Shown: positions 35,292-47,694 of the stretch, piece by piece
Layout: each line of letters begins with the position of its first letter
How positions within the stretch are numbered: position 1 is the stretch's first letter
Assembly: GCF_000340215.1 (NCBI RefSeq)
Contig: NW_006921549.1
Span: forward strand, 314,660 to 378,659
Reading direction: 5' to 3'
Length of the DNA stretch: 64,000 nt
Source: Pseudocercospora fijiensis CIRAD86
Lineage: Eukaryota; Ascomycota; Dothideomycetes; Mycosphaerellales; Mycosphaerellaceae
Program-made: the position numbers and the translations under genes
Notes under the pieces: model-generated
Databases searched by the model: none
Told to the model about the DNA's origin: nothing
What the model saw: the letters and a program-made list of their open reading frames with translations, nothing else

Positions 35292-38017
35292 CTATTGCTT
35301 TAACGCGCTATAATCCTTACTAGTAATAACCTTATCTGCTAGTCGGCTCTCGAAATCTCCTCCGTATACGTTAAAGCTATTAGCACCGAAGTACTATCCC
35401 TTATAGAGAGCTTAATTAACGAGGAGATTAGTAGCCTTTTCCTTCGTAGCATTCTTCTAATCGTATAGATATTCCTTAAGTCCTTCGTTATTAAGCTAGA
35501 GGATCTGTTTAACTTCGTTCTAAACAACGTAACTTAACTAAGGAATCCTACTAACTAGGGCGTCGGAGATATAGCCGAGGCCTTCGACTAAGATAGCCGT
35601 AGGGAAAGCGAATAGTACGAAGGAGTTAGAGGCTAGGAGGGCGGTTAGATTACGGTACGCTTTAGCAACCTAAGAGACTATTAAGTTCTCGTAGCCCTTA
35701 ACCTTAGTGCCGTTAATAACGCGAGAGTAGCCTAGGTTAATTAATATACGGTTGCTCTTAGTCTTTAGATTACTATATAGTAGGTGTAGTATCTAAACAG
35801 AGACCTCGCACTCCTTTAGAGGGTTAAGGATCTACTCCGCTTTACGCCCCTTACTATTAGGCTAACTATCGAATATATAGTCGAGGTCGTCGTCGGTAAG
35901 GTACTTGTTAGTAAGCTTGCCGATCTTGCTTAGTAGGACTAGGCTACGAGCCTTAAGCTTCTTAACCTAGTTCGTAAAGACCTCGGGCTAATATATGCCT
36001 TCGATAATAGTAGAGTAGCTAGTCTTATCCTTAGACATAAGGCAGACCTTAATGCGTAGGTAACTAGCACCCTCGCTAGCTACGAGCTTAACTATATCTT
36101 ATCCGAGACGAGTAGACTCCTTAGAAGGACAGTTTTTATAAGTACCGCTAACCTTAAAGAACTTAGTAGGCTTAGGGACGGAGATAAGCTCGTATACGTA
36201 ATTAGGTCGAAGGGCGACAGCTAAGAGCTATAGGGCAGGGTACTAGCGGACGATTTAGTTGCTTACACTATAAGTTTAAAGGGCATTACGGCCTTCTTAC
36301 TTAGACTTAGGCATTGTACGTATATACTAAAGGTACATTTTAAACTCCTTCTATATTAGATCGATAAGGAAAGGAAGATATACTCTACGAGGCTCTTACA
36401 ACTAACTAAAGACTTAAGGGAAGATAGCATTACTAGTCTAGCGAAAGCGGTCGAAGGAGGTACCTTAGCTAAGGATACCGGTAACGAACTTACTCTAGCG
36501 ATCCGTTAGCGTAAGGGCGCGAGTAATAGTACTAGTAGGGTTAAACGCGTAGAGTCCTAGAGATGTCGGGGCGGCAATAGGGCGTCTAGGAAACTAGTTA
36601 GTATAGGCCTAATTAGCCTTAAGGGTAGCGAAGGCATTTTAATTAGCGATATTACGTCTAATCTTTAATAGGCGGCTAATAAGGACACTCGTCTTAGTAC
36701 TAGTATAGAGACTATACGCCTTAGCGGCCTTCTTAATATAACTAGCATATATAGTAAACGGCTCTTCGCCTAGCTTACTAAGGTCGTCGTACTGCTAATA
36801 GATAGATAGGGCGACAGATACTTTACCTATATCGGCCTTATAAACTATATCGATCTCGGTAATAGAATATGCGATAGAGTTACCCTTATAGGAACTATAG
36901 ATATTCTTAGTTAATAGCATCGGCGAGAGGCCTCTATACCTACGCTTACTAAAGGAACCTTCGGAGGAAATACTATCTTCTAGTAGCGCATCTAGCATAT
37001 TAATATCCGAGTTACTATAGTTAGTACTAGAAGGTATAGTAGACTTCTTAGCGGCCTTCTAGAATGCCTAGCGAGCCTATAACGCCTTCTAACGCGCTGC
37101 TTCTACCTTAGCGCGCTTATCTTAAACTTCTTAAGGGACCTTACGGTTACGGGTCGAGCGGCGATCTTATACCTATATCTCTATAGCGAGCGCTAGACTA
37201 GTAGCCGTATTGGCTTCCGTCTTAAGGCGAAGGACCTTACGTTTAAGAACATCTACGATAGGAGCCTTTTAACCTTTAACAATAAAGCCTACACTATTAA
37301 TACGATAGCCCTTCTCTTTTAGTAGATCTTTAGTAGACTAGGCGTTAAGATCTACCTCGGCAATAGCGTCCTTATACCGCTTCTAGTAGGCTATCGTAAA
37401 GTCGTTAAGTACGAAGGTTAAGTTAACTAATTGCTTACCGTACTTCTTACTAGTAGTAGAGACTCGATAGATTATAGTGCGGGAAAGGTACTCTACTCCC
37501 TCGCGACGGACTAGATACTTGTTAACGAACGACGTAACCTACTTAGCACGCTCTTGTCTATCGTAGGCGAAGTTAATAAGGCTCTTTAGGAGACTGCTCG
37601 GACCTCCCTACTACTCGAAGGCTTAATTGAGATTCGTAAAGCGTATACGAATCGTAGTGCCCGCCGTTTCGAAGCTATAGACGATAGGAAAGGCTTAATA
37701 AAGCTCTATATCCTAAAGAACGTCTCGCTTAAAGATACGCTTACTAATGTCCTAGCGCAAGTTGTTTATACCGTACGATACTAAGATAGTAGCCTTCTTA
37801 ATGTTTCGATCGATAACGCGTAGCAAGGTACGAGCGGTCTTAATCTTCTTTTAGGGGTCGTCGATAGCGGTAACGATCTAGAAACAGTGCTCGAGGCTAG
37901 TTATAGCGACTAAGGCGCTATCGGAGGGGGCTTCGATCGGGACTAGTACGCCTAGGTTTAGGGCTAGTAGGTTGCTACTACTACTAGCGCCTAGCGGATT
38001 TAGGGCGCCGGAAGACA
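35292..38017 (-). pseudogene. ORF2 of element B: extra gene downstream of integrase, unrecognised
   Basis: Minus-strand frame with an intact ATG (38,015-38,017) and product starting MSSGALNPLGASSSS, ending at TAG 35,292-35,294: about 900 codons with internal RIP stops and at least one frame shift. The middle carries a Lys/Arg/Ala-rich stretch (about 37,020-37,130) and a Ser-rich segment MLDALLEDSISSEGSFSKRR (36,998 downwards). The C-terminal half contains NYVYELISVPKPTKFFKVSG, CPSKESTRLG, LVLLSKIGKLTNKYL and LINLGYSRVI. It is encoded in the same sense as gag-pol, with about 1.1 kb of spacer upstream. I recognise no domain: an env-like or other additional ORF is possible, and a captured host gene cannot be excluded. 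Confidence 0.65.
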
Positions 38018-38441
38018 TCTTAGTCGACCGGAGCGGAAAGGAGTTAGTAACGAGCTTGCAAAAACGTTCGTAGCTTGTTAATAATAATTAAAGGGTTTAG
38101 ATAGAAGAAGGGAGGGGGGATAGGTAGTAGTAAGTTAGTTAGTATTTAAGTAGAAGAAAGAGCTTAGAAAGCTCGCCTTAAATAGGGTACGAAGGTAGCG
38201 TAGTCCGTATATTCCGGTAAAGCAAACGGATAACGACTATATATAGACCCTAAAAAGTAAAGCTATATACGAGACTCCTTTATTAGTAGGGCGGCTAAAG
38301 TTTAACAATCGATCTAGCTAATTGCTAGTAGCGACTACGCGCCTTTATTAACCTCTAGCTTTCGTAGATTCCCGCGTACTCGAAATGTAACTAGTTAGTT
38401 CGAGTACCTAGTAGTAATCTATAGTAGTAAGGCTAGCGGGA

Positions 38442-38468
38442 CTAATAACACCCCCGGGGTAGTATTAG
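38442..38468. repeat. recurring palindrome (upstream of ORF2, element B)
   Basis: CTAATAACACCCC and GGGGTAGTATTAG arms. Confidence 0.75.
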
Positions 38469-38871
38469 CTTTTCTCTAGAGATACTCGGCAACTAGGAGC
38501 AAATCGCCTAGGCCTAGCGTAGCTTATATTAGCCTATAGCACTATCGTTGTAGATATAGCATTACTTTTTATAGTAGCAGGTATGTAAACGTAGCCCGTA
38601 CGTTCTTCTTTCTTCTAGATACTAAGCTTAGCGGCCTAAGGTCCCTATTCTTAGAGGCTATAGGCCTAGGTTGCTACGTCTATCTAAGAGCTAGGAAGGG
38701 AGAGGGATCCTCCCTTCCTTAGTGTCCTACGTAGCTAATACTAATTAGGGTAGGAACAATCTTCTCTAGCGGAGTATCTTGTTATCGTTGCTACCTAAGG
38801 GCGGTTACTAGAGACTAGGAAACTAGCGGGAAGTAGTCCTAGAAGGGCGGGAGGTTAGGTTCGGCTAGCTT

Positions 38872-38900
38872 CCGAATACTACCCTCGGGATATTATTCGG
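38872..38900. repeat. recurring palindrome (after integrase, element B)
   Basis: CCGAATACTACCC and GGGATATTATTCGG arms, with longer flanking symmetry (CCGAATA/TATTCGG) than other copies. Confidence 0.8.
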
Positions 38901-39155
38901 AAGTCATTCCTCGTATAGTTCTTTCTAAGGAAAAACAAAAAGGGTAAAGCTATAGCAACATTAATCGAAGGCAAAAGACAAAAGAGCAAAACAATAGACA
39001 AGGTAAAAGCAAAGGAGGGCAACAACTAAGAGTATTAATATCCGTAGGAATAGGTAGTAAGGACTAAAGCTAAAGGGTAGCGCTACATTAACAGCGCGGA
39101 GAATAGTTAATAGAGGCAAGGAAAGTAACGTAGCCGAGGCAGGAAAGGATATACG

Positions 39156-42100
39156 ATTATTTAGTCTCGGAGTCGTCTAGCTATAATTCTAGGCGGTCTT
39201 TATCGCTAGACTAGTTAGGTTCCTCGGAGTTAGAGTTAGATAGCTAGAAGTCTAGTTTACTATCGGAATTAATATCGGAAATGCTCTATATATAGTTAAC
39301 CCGTATATAACCCTCCCTTTGTTCTTAAGTTATTCCTAATAGCTTACTAAGACAAATCTAGGGATAGGCATAGTCCTTAGGCAGAATAGGATCTATAATA
39401 GCGGTAGGATCCTCCTCCTAATAGGTATCTAAGGACGGTAGAGGGTCTATAGAGGCACTAACTTCCTCCTCGGTCGGCGGAGGGCGGGTAGGTTCGCGTA
39501 ACTTAACGATCTTCTTTAGATTAGCCCGAGAGTAAGTGTGCTTTAAGGTAGCACTATCTAGCTCCTAAAGAAGATATACGGAACCCGAGTAAAGGACCTC
39601 CTTTACTCTATAAGGACCCTTCTACTTAAAGGCTAGCTTATAGGAGTAACTATACTCTAGTTCGGACCGGTATAGAAGGACTATATCGTTAACCTTAAGA
39701 GGTTCCTAATTAATAGTATTATAGTTATTAAAATACTGCTTAGCCTCTTCCCGAAGGCGACGTTGTCGAGTAAGACCCTCTTAAGAAGTCGTAGTTATAT
39801 CCTTAAGAGCCTTAGTCCGTAGGGTAAGAAGATCTACCCTAGTACGAATAGACCCCTAATCGTAAACGCCGTACGTACGATAGGACAATTTAATAGGAAG
39901 AACGGCGTCCCTCCTAATTATAAGTTCCGCCGGCGTAAGTCTAGTCGTATCGACAATAGTAGTTCGGTCCGCCTAGAGAAGGGCTAGGACGCGGGTAGAG
40001 ATAGGAACTAATCTGTCTCTACTATTAGTTATCTTAGATAGGGCATTAATTAACGACCGATAGCCGCGCTTAATAATAGCATTCGACTAGAGATAGTACG
40101 GGGAGATACGAACGTTTTTCGCCCCGTACGAAATAAGTAGCGCTTAAACCTCCTTAGCTATATTGTTCGTAGCGTTATCTAAGATAACCTCGTAAGGTGT
40201 TCCCTAGCGGCAAAATAGATCCTTAAATAGGAAGGTAGCTATATTACGGGCATTAACAGCACCGTAACCCCTATAGAAACAATAGGCTTCCGGCTATCGA
40301 GAAAGACCCTCTCGAATAATGCATAGGCTATTATTGCGGCTAAGATAGACCCTATCGCTATACTACCGCTCCCTAACTAACTAGGTAGTAGGGATGCGTA
40401 GCTCTCCTAGACGTCGGTAGCTATTCCTAAAGTTGCACTTAGGACAGCTCTTATAGTAGCGGGAGATATTAGCCTATACGCCGTCCTACTAGTAGCGCCG
40501 ACGAAGGACATCGAAGGTGCCCTCCGCCGCCCGGTAGCCGAGCTTATCGTAAACAGAACGAAGGATTTCTTGTCGGGCTGCTAGATCGTTAATAATACGC
40601 TAGAGCGGTATATTAACTATAGCCTATCGCTAAAGGATGCAATCCTTAATAAGGAACCTCCGAGAATAGCGAATAATGCGACGGTATTAACTCTTTAATA
40701 GACCGGGAGCTCTCTTCGTATAGGTAAGGAAGTAGGCGATATTATAGGAGTCGTCGGAGTAGACCCTATTAAGGATATTATCTCTACCTAGTTCGCCCGC
40801 CTTAGTATCGTCCTAGTTCTCGCCGTTAGTAGTAGGGTCTTCGTTAGGCTAGTTACTAGGTTAGTCGTCGGTAGTAGACCTAGTAATTACTAGTATAGCG
40901 TTAATATAGAAGGTAGTAAAGAAGGTACGGTTAATAACCGCGTCGATATCCTCTTCTTCTATTATCTCGGCGATGTCCTCTTCTATAGTAGGCCTTCTAG
41001 AAAGGCTATCCGGTCTAGTATGCTTCTTACTAGGAATATAGAAGACGTCGAAATTAAACAAATAGATCTAGGCAACCTACCGAGCTATCGTAGAATTAGG
41101 TAGGTCGGAGGCTGTACGGTTAAGTTAATAGACTAGCGTCTAAGCGTCGACTTCTAGGCGGAAGAACACTCTAAAGAGCTAAGGTCGGAACTTCTTAAGA
41201 GCCTTATAGATACTAAGGCACTCTCGCTTGCTAGTATCGTATCGGGCCTCGATTGGTTTCTATAGACCGGACTCGTACCGGATAGGGTAACGTAAGGAGG
41301 GCTCCTTACGATTACACTATATTAGTATCTCGCCGTAGCCTTCTCCGCTCGAGTCGATAGCAACAATTAGTAGACCCGCGCCTTCCGAGTAGTTAATAGA
41401 GGTAAGCGTAGGCGCGCTAATAAGTGCCTTAGTAACCTTATCCTTAGCGGCTTAGTAAATAGAGGTCTATTCAAACTCTGCATCCTTCTTAAGTAAGGCG
41501 TATAGAGGCTTGTATACTAACGCAAAGTTTTCGACCTAGATACGGAAGTAGGAGACTACTCTAAGCTAGATCCGGACATCTTTCTAACAGGTAGGGTCTA
41601 GCTAGGACACAATCTTTAGGACCCGTATATTGTTAGGATAGCGGCCGTTCTTATTAGTAACAAACCCGACAATGTTTATACGCTTAGATAGGAGCTAAAG
41701 TTTCTCCCTATACACTATCAAGTTAGCCCGCTCTAAGTCGTAGAGGATACTATCGAGGTTCTAGATATGTTTAAGAAAGAACCTCCGGATGCCCGGCTCT
41801 ACTTCTTCGTTATTATACCTAGTTTTAGGACCTTTAATACCGATATCGTCGAGGAAAGGCATCGCAGTATAAGAAATATAAGCCGCGAGGACTTAGTTTA
41901 TAATACGCACGAACTAGGCTACTAAGTTAGTCGCCTCTTAGGGAAGGGTAGTCTGTCTATATAGTCTAAGAGGCGTTTCGAAACTAGTTAGGTCTCTACT
42001 ATTAGGGTAGAGAGGTATCTAGTCGTAGCCCGAGAACACATTAACTAGCGAGGCTACTATATAGTTAGCAAAGGCTTCTAAGAACCTATTAGTCTCCGGA

Positions 42101-42845
42101 GGAAGATTAGTATCTCTAATCGTAACTACGTTAAACTTCTAGGTAGCGTTAATTAGCCGATACTTCTTTAGTTCCCTAGGAGCTGTCTTCTTCTAAACTA
42201 GGAAGTATAGATTGCGATACGAGGTATAGGAAGGCTCTAAGGTGCTAGCCTTTATACGCTGCCGTATTATGTCCTTAACTATACCTCTTAGGCTTAGGTT
42301 TAGCTTAAACCCTAGGTGAGCCTAAGGCTTATACTCGATCGTTCGGATCCTCTATAGAGGGGCAACCTCCGGGTTAATCCTACCTAGATACGTAAAGTTA
42401 TATACTAATACGGCTTTACGGTTATATAGAAGCTCGTATAGCAAATCTAGTTTAAGATTCGAAAGCTCGATGCTAGGTTTGATATTCGCTAGTCTCTCCG
42501 GCGTTAGCCTTAATCCCCTAGGAATAGTAGAGAACTTTTTAGTAATATACCTCTAGTCGTATAGACTATCCCTAGGTATTAACATCGCTTCGCGGTTAAG
42601 GCACTTTTGTCGCTAGTTAGGATTTCCGCTAGGATTAGACCTATTAGTTATATACACGCTGCCTTTTACGGGCTTAATCTTGTTAGCTACCCTCTTATAT
42701 AGGGCATATATACTAACCGCTCGTAATACCCGAGCCCTCTCTCTTTTACGCTAGGCCCGGAGATTAGCGTAACAGAATAGCGCGTAAATTTTATTAGAAG
42801 TCTCCTTAAGTCGGTAGGTATATAGCTAGTAATCCTAATTTATAA
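39156..42845 (-). pseudogene. pol: RT, RNase H and integrase of element B
   Basis: Minus-strand counterpart of the two A pol parts, here uninterrupted. RT lies toward 42,500-41,800, with the FLDDI box near 41,860. The RNase H tail reads FNFDVFYIPSKKHTRPDSLS near 41,000-41,060. The integrase follows (about 40,700-39,900), and the C-terminal acidic segment ends near 39,156. The frame KKHTRPDSLSRRPTIEEDIA is open for about 66 codons, one of the longest open stretches in the window. Fewer stops than in A support later RIP exposure. Confidence 0.8.
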
Positions 42846-42868
42846 TTCCGGCGAAAACGTTAGATTCC

Positions 42869-42892
42869 TAATAATACCCCCGGGGTAGTATT
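42869..42892. repeat. recurring palindrome (between protease and RT, element B)
   Basis: CCTAATAATACCCC and GGGGTAGTATTCG around CCCCCGGGG. Confidence 0.75.
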
Positions 42893-42894
42893 CG

Positions 42895-45800
42895 ATCGGC
42901 GCTCCGATTAGTTAGTTCGGATTCGGGCTCGGGTAGATCCGCTTCCGGCGGCAATGCCTACGATAGCATTATTACCGAGATTCGTGCACTAGGTAGTCGT
43001 TATACTATTATGCTCGCTATCGCTTCGAGTATTCGTCTCCTTAGTATAGAGCCTAGAAACTAGCCTTATCGTACGGAGCGGCGTACCTCTAGATATAACC
43101 TATTTAAGCTACATTAACTTATAGCGCAGATTGCCGGTCTTACAACCGCGCTATAGCGTTTCCCGAAGAGCGTTTAGAAGCAGTAAGGATATCCTCGTAG
43201 GACTTATAGCTAGTGTTTCCGATATAACTAGTAAATACGACTCGGTTGCCCTTCTAGTTAGCGATAGTTCCTTCCTAGGAGCTATCGTCGCAGTTGCGCT
43301 AGATACCCTAGGTTATACGAGACTATAGACGACCTAGAATAATTAGCGTGTTCGGGTTAGCGGCAATCTAGAAGGTAAAGGAAAAGCATATGCCGAAAGC
43401 GTCTACTATAACATTATAGCAGGTACCTACTAGCGTAACCTCCCTATTTACTCCCTATATACTAAGGGAAATATCTCTGTTTATTAGCAGTCGGAGCTAT
43501 TTAGCCTAGCGCTTACTTATAATAAGTAACTCTAAACTATTATTAAGCATTGCTAGCAACTGCTAACTATAGCTTCCGATAGTAACTTAAATATAGATAG
43601 CGGGAACGACGGCAAAGGAACGGGTAACTACGGAAAGGTCTACATTATTAGGGATAGAGTAAAGTTCCTAAGGTCGAGGAGGTCCTACTCGACCGATTTA
43701 TTAGCTAGTAAATCGGATAGCCTTAATAGAAACTGAAACCGAAGCAGGGTCGGCATTATTACTATCCCCTCGGCCTATCTCCTTAATCCCCTCTTCGTTA
43801 GCATTATCGATAGTCTCCTAGCTCTCGTAGGTTACTAATTCGCCTCCTGCTAACTCCTAGGCCTCTAAAAATTTAGGAAGGAACTATAGGGAAGAGACGT
43901 CGATATAGTCCTCTCGCCCCTATTTACGTCGGAGGGCTACGAGGTCTTTTATAAAGGTAGCATCGTTAGGGATTCGGCTCTAGAACAGGTTAGTAGGCAA
44001 ACTATATACTAATAGCTCTCCTATAGACACGTTAGATTTAAGGTCTAGGAACTATAAAGCCTAGAAGAGAGCATTTGCCTTTGTATCGTAGGAGTTAGTA
44101 GGCCCGGCACTATACTTCTTTATATACCTATTAAAGCGAAAGCTCTTTAGGTCGGCTAACTTTCGTTTATAGGCCGGCGGGTTAGCTAGGCCTAGGGTAC
44201 TACTAAGGTCGGTAGTATTATCCTCTATATCGATATTTAGAGTCTCTAGGACCTCCGGAGTAGCTATACTAGCTCGGGCTATACGGTCTTTAGCTGTCTA
44301 GAGTGTCTTAGTCTTAGCGACTAATTCTCGCTGTTTCTTAGCCTTATTAGCTACCTGCTTCTTAAGTATCCTAGTAGGGGCTGCCGTACTAGGGCGGGTA
44401 GGGTTCTACGGGCTCTTACCCTTGCCTTAGGACTAGGTTTAGGACGACTAAGTTTAGGACCTTATAGTAGCGTAGACATCTATACTATTCTTAGTAACCG
44501 CGTAAACATTAGTAACTGCGTCCGGGTCCTAAGATACAAAGTTAACTTTAATAGGCTTAGTAGTACCGTTACTACTCCGCTCCTTAACCTATTTTGCCCT
44601 AACCTTCTAAGTTTCTCGTTTAGTAATAGCGGCGAGGGTACTATTCCTAGTATCCTTAAACTCGATCTTACTACTATACTTCTTCTCTAGAAGACTCCTA
44701 AGTTAAGGCAGCTTCGGAGCTCTACGATCCTACTCGAAGTTAATCTTGTCGCTAGTATCGGTATAGTAGAACCGACTATTTACTTATATAACGAGCTTCC
44801 TCTTAAGAAGCTCTTTCTAGATAGAGTAGTCTAATTAAATATGTTTGAAACCGCCGCATATCTAGCACTTACTATCTAAGTTAGAATAGATCTTCCGTAT
44901 AGTATAGACGTTAACTAAAGGGGCCTCCGGGTAGTTAGGATCGGAAACCTAGTAGACCGGTAGTATATCCTTCGGTATACTAGTATTAATAACCTCCCTA
45001 ACTCGCTATAGTACTTTCGTATTAAGGTTAAGCTAGGCTAGGGATTTAGCTAAGTCCGTAACGTCCTAAGAGTGCTTAGTAATAGTAGGAGTTACGGTCT
45101 TAGGACCGCTCTACGACTTAGGAAGGAACTTAGGTCCTCTACTTCCCGAGGCGTCGCTCTTTACCTAAGCTAGGTTATTCCGGTCCTCGCCGTAAATAAA
45201 CTTCTTCGCATCGGCGGAGCTGTTAATATCGTCCTTAACAGCCTCTAGGACCTCTTTGTACTTCCTAAAGGTCTTAGGATTAGCTTCGCTAAGCTTATAG
45301 CGACGGAAGACACGCTTAGCCGTAGACTACGGCAACCCTTTAAGGAGTAGCCTCGTTCTTTAAGAGTTCTCGAGGTCCTACTAGTTAATGCCGTCCGCTA
45401 ACTTAACAAACTCGCGGATATACTCCTTTAGGTCGTTATCTTCGGTGCGCCTCTCTATATAGAGGTTCTTAAGCTACGTACGACTACTTTTAATACGACG
45501 GCTATCGCGATCCCGATACTCCCTTATAAAGGCCTGCTTAAAGACCTCCTAGTCGGTATTAGACTTGTCGTCCTTTTCTAGGTAGCTAACTAGGGTTCTA
45601 AGGGTTCGGTAAAGCTTAGTAATAGTAGTCCTCGTAAGGGACCGGACCTTGTACTAGTCCGACTTCTCTTCGAGTCCGTACTCGGTTAAATTGTCCTTAA
45701 AGCGTTCTACGTACGCCGTAGCGTTCTATCCTTCGAACAAAGGGTTCCTACTACTTCCTAGCTCTAGCGGGCGACGCCTATTCTAACGGAGAAGGTTAGT

Positions 45801-45983
45801 TTGCCCTTAAATTATCTTTATAACGACATTATAGAGAGCCTCGGGCGTAGAAGGCTCGATAGCCCCTAGGTCGATAGCGCTTATAACAACTAGTCGTCGC
45901 CTAATTTCTTCGTTAATAGGGTCCGGTAGGTTATTAGATTCCGAAGATTCCGCTAATTCGTAATACTCGCTTTTGCTAGAGCT
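42895..45983 (-). pseudogene. gag: Gag-protease of element B
   Basis: Minus-strand counterpart of 9,126-12,170. The retropepsin-like region lies near 43,280-43,580, the zinc-knuckle-like CRICGGFKHI near 44,850-44,880, and Gag-like segments at 45,150-45,900. The plus strand over the protease has an open frame of 65 codons (43,131-43,328) that is only a shadow. The start is placed by alignment to A near 45,983; no ATG is evident. Confidence 0.75.
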
Positions 45984-46803
45984 TATTCGATTGTTATAAA
46001 GTAGTTAAAATAAAATACTATAGGAAAGTGTTTTTAGTATATATTATAGGTTTAGCTTGTTTCGATATTGCTATATAAGAAAATAGTATACTAGGCTGTT
46101 TTCTTCTAATATTACCCCTAGGGTAGTATTAGAGTTTAGCCTCCTAGGGGTCGCCTAGACACCCCTAGGAGCTTTAATTTAGTAAATTTAGACAAAAGCC
46201 GCTCGGATGAAGGAACTACAATCTCTATTTACACCTAGATTCTAGAAACTAGCCACTTTACTAACTATCGTTATCTCCTTTAGCTAGGCGGGGGGCGGGG
46301 ACCTTCTTTTTCTAGTAGAAGGCTAAGTACTATCTAAACGAGGCAGCGAATCCCGAAACAATCTATCTAGTTAATAGGGGAACTGTCTAGGCATCCGACC
46401 TATAATCTAGAAATTGCTATCGTATAGATAGTCTTAGCAAACTAAGCAAGGCCGATAGGTAATTAATCTATCTCCTCCTTAGGCGGGCGGTAGCTTATCT
46501 CGAGCAAGCGGTACTAAATAGGTCTTCGACCCGGAGCCGAGTCCTTAGAAGCTAGCTATAGTTATAGACTAGGCCCTAAGCTGTAACAGTCCTAAGGGTT
46601 TGTAGCTTTTCGGGGTTAAAGCGATGCCCTCGTTAAGAGGTTTCTCTACTTGTCGTAACGGCCCCTTAAGATACTTCGGTATCGTCCGTATCGTAGGCTC
46701 TTATCGTACCCTCGCTTCGGTTATAGCTATTCGTACCTAGAGACTACCTTTAATATACCCGAACCTGTTAGATATAAAGAGATAGCCCTACCTTCGGCTC
46801 TAA
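45984..46803 (-). other. 5' leader of element B
   Basis: Counterpart of 8,320-9,125; no gene seen. The palindrome is at 46,106-46,132. Confidence 0.6.
46106..46132. repeat. recurring palindrome (upstream of gag, element B)
   Basis: TTCTAATATTACCCC and GGGTAGTATTAGAG arms. Confidence 0.75.
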
Positions 46804-47082
46804 TAAAGGACGGAAACTAATACTACTACTACTACTTATAGCAATAGTATAGGCTACCGAGGGTAATATAACCTATAGCAATATAGGCAGCTATGTTTAG
46901 CAAGATAGGATAACGAGACTGTCGCTTAGGCTAATAACTAGAGCCCTGCAATATAGGCATTATAGAAGTGTAATATAAATAATATACTATACGAGGTTGA
47001 TAATCTGTCTACTCTATAGAAGGAGGCCTCTTATATAGGCTCAAAACTAGCCTATAGGTGTAGGGCCGGTTACTAGCTAATA
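46804..47082 (-). repeat. 5' LTR of element B
   Basis: 279 bp, reverse orientation; the minus-strand TATA box (CTATATAAGAGG) is near 47,028-47,039. Confidence 0.9.
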
Positions 47083-47211
47083 CTACTAACCTCCTTATTA
47101 ATTAAGCTTACTACGAGGCCGAGTATATCGGTACTAATAGCTTCTATACCTACGGAAGAGTTAGCCGATAAGGTTATTACTAGTAAGGATTACGGTATAT
47201 TAAAGCAATAG
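47083..47211 (+). pseudogene. 3' tail of ORF2 of element A
   Basis: Continues ORF2 from 34,824 after removal of B, ending in AAAGCAATAG (stop 47,209-47,211), as in B. Confidence 0.75.
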
Positions 47212-47274
47212 TAAGTCGGCTTAGTAGACTAGTTGCTTAGGAAGTTGTTTCTATATATTAATAGGATCTAGGAA

Positions 47275-47299
47275 CAATGCTACCCTAAGGGTATTATTA
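47275..47299. repeat. recurring palindrome (downstream of ORF2, element A)
   Basis: CAATGCTACCC and GGGTATTATTA arms. Confidence 0.75.
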
Positions 47300-47411
47300 C
47301 GGAGTTTCTAAAAAATAGCCCTAGCTAAGATGCCTAAGGGTATATAACTATTTGTTTGTTTTTAGCGCGCAATATAAAGCGTATCTAGTTAGATACGAAG
47401 AAAGGGAGGGA

Positions 47412-47694
47412 TATTAGCTAGTAACCGGCCCTATATACCTAGGCTAAGTTTTAAGCGTATATAAGAGGCCTCCTTCTATATTGTAGATAGAGTACTAACC
47501 TTATATAGTATATTGTTTATATTATACTTCTATAATGCCTATATTGTAGGACTCTAGTTATTAGCCTAAGTAACGGTCTTATTATCCTATTATACTAAAT
47601 ATAGCTGCCTATATTATTATAGGTTATATTACCCTCGGTTACCTATACTATTACTACTAGTAGTAGTAGTAGTAGTATTAGTTTCCATCCTTTA
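47412..47694 (+). repeat. 3' LTR of element A
   Basis: 283 bp, the same length as the 5' LTR at 8,037-8,319. It is preceded by the polypurine tract GAAGAAAGGGAGGGA and followed by the CTAC target duplication. Confidence 0.9.

Larger units (their letters stand above)
26521..35704. repeat. tandem duplication of about 9.2 kb, second unit
   Basis: Second unit of the duplication described at 17,967. It ends where sequence equivalent to 26,517 continues (at 35,704) into the rest of element B, so this unit shows the parental connection on its right side and the first unit shows it on its left. Confidence 0.85.
38018..39155 (-). other. spacer between integrase and ORF2 of element B
   Basis: About 1.1 kb, no coding frame seen, with two palindromes (38,442 and 38,872). 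Upstream of ORF2 on the minus strand is ACCCTATTTAAGGCGAG (about 38,180-38,196), a possible TATA-type promoter about 170 bp before the ATG. Confidence 0.55.
34825..47082 (-). mobile_element. LTR retrotransposon B, same family as A, inserted in ORF2 of A
   Basis: 12,258 bp flanked by CTAC (34,821-34,824 and 47,083-47,086). Removing it joins AAGGCTAC to TAACCTCC, restoring ORF2 of A as seen by comparison with B's own ORF2 (AAGGCTACTAATCTCC). The LTRs are at 34,825-35,103 and 46,804-47,082, both 279 bp. It is the only copy in the window not split by another element. It keeps more CpA and TpG than A, so it is probably younger or less exposed to RIP. Confidence 0.9.

Noticed and set aside
35339..35527. 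Open frame of 62 codons on the minus strand
   Set aside because: Same strand as ORF2 of B but in a different frame from the conserved ORF2 tail (NEVK-IL), so it is not a separate gene.
43131..43328. Open frame of 65 codons on the plus strand
   Set aside because: It lies antisense to the protease region of element B and is a shadow.
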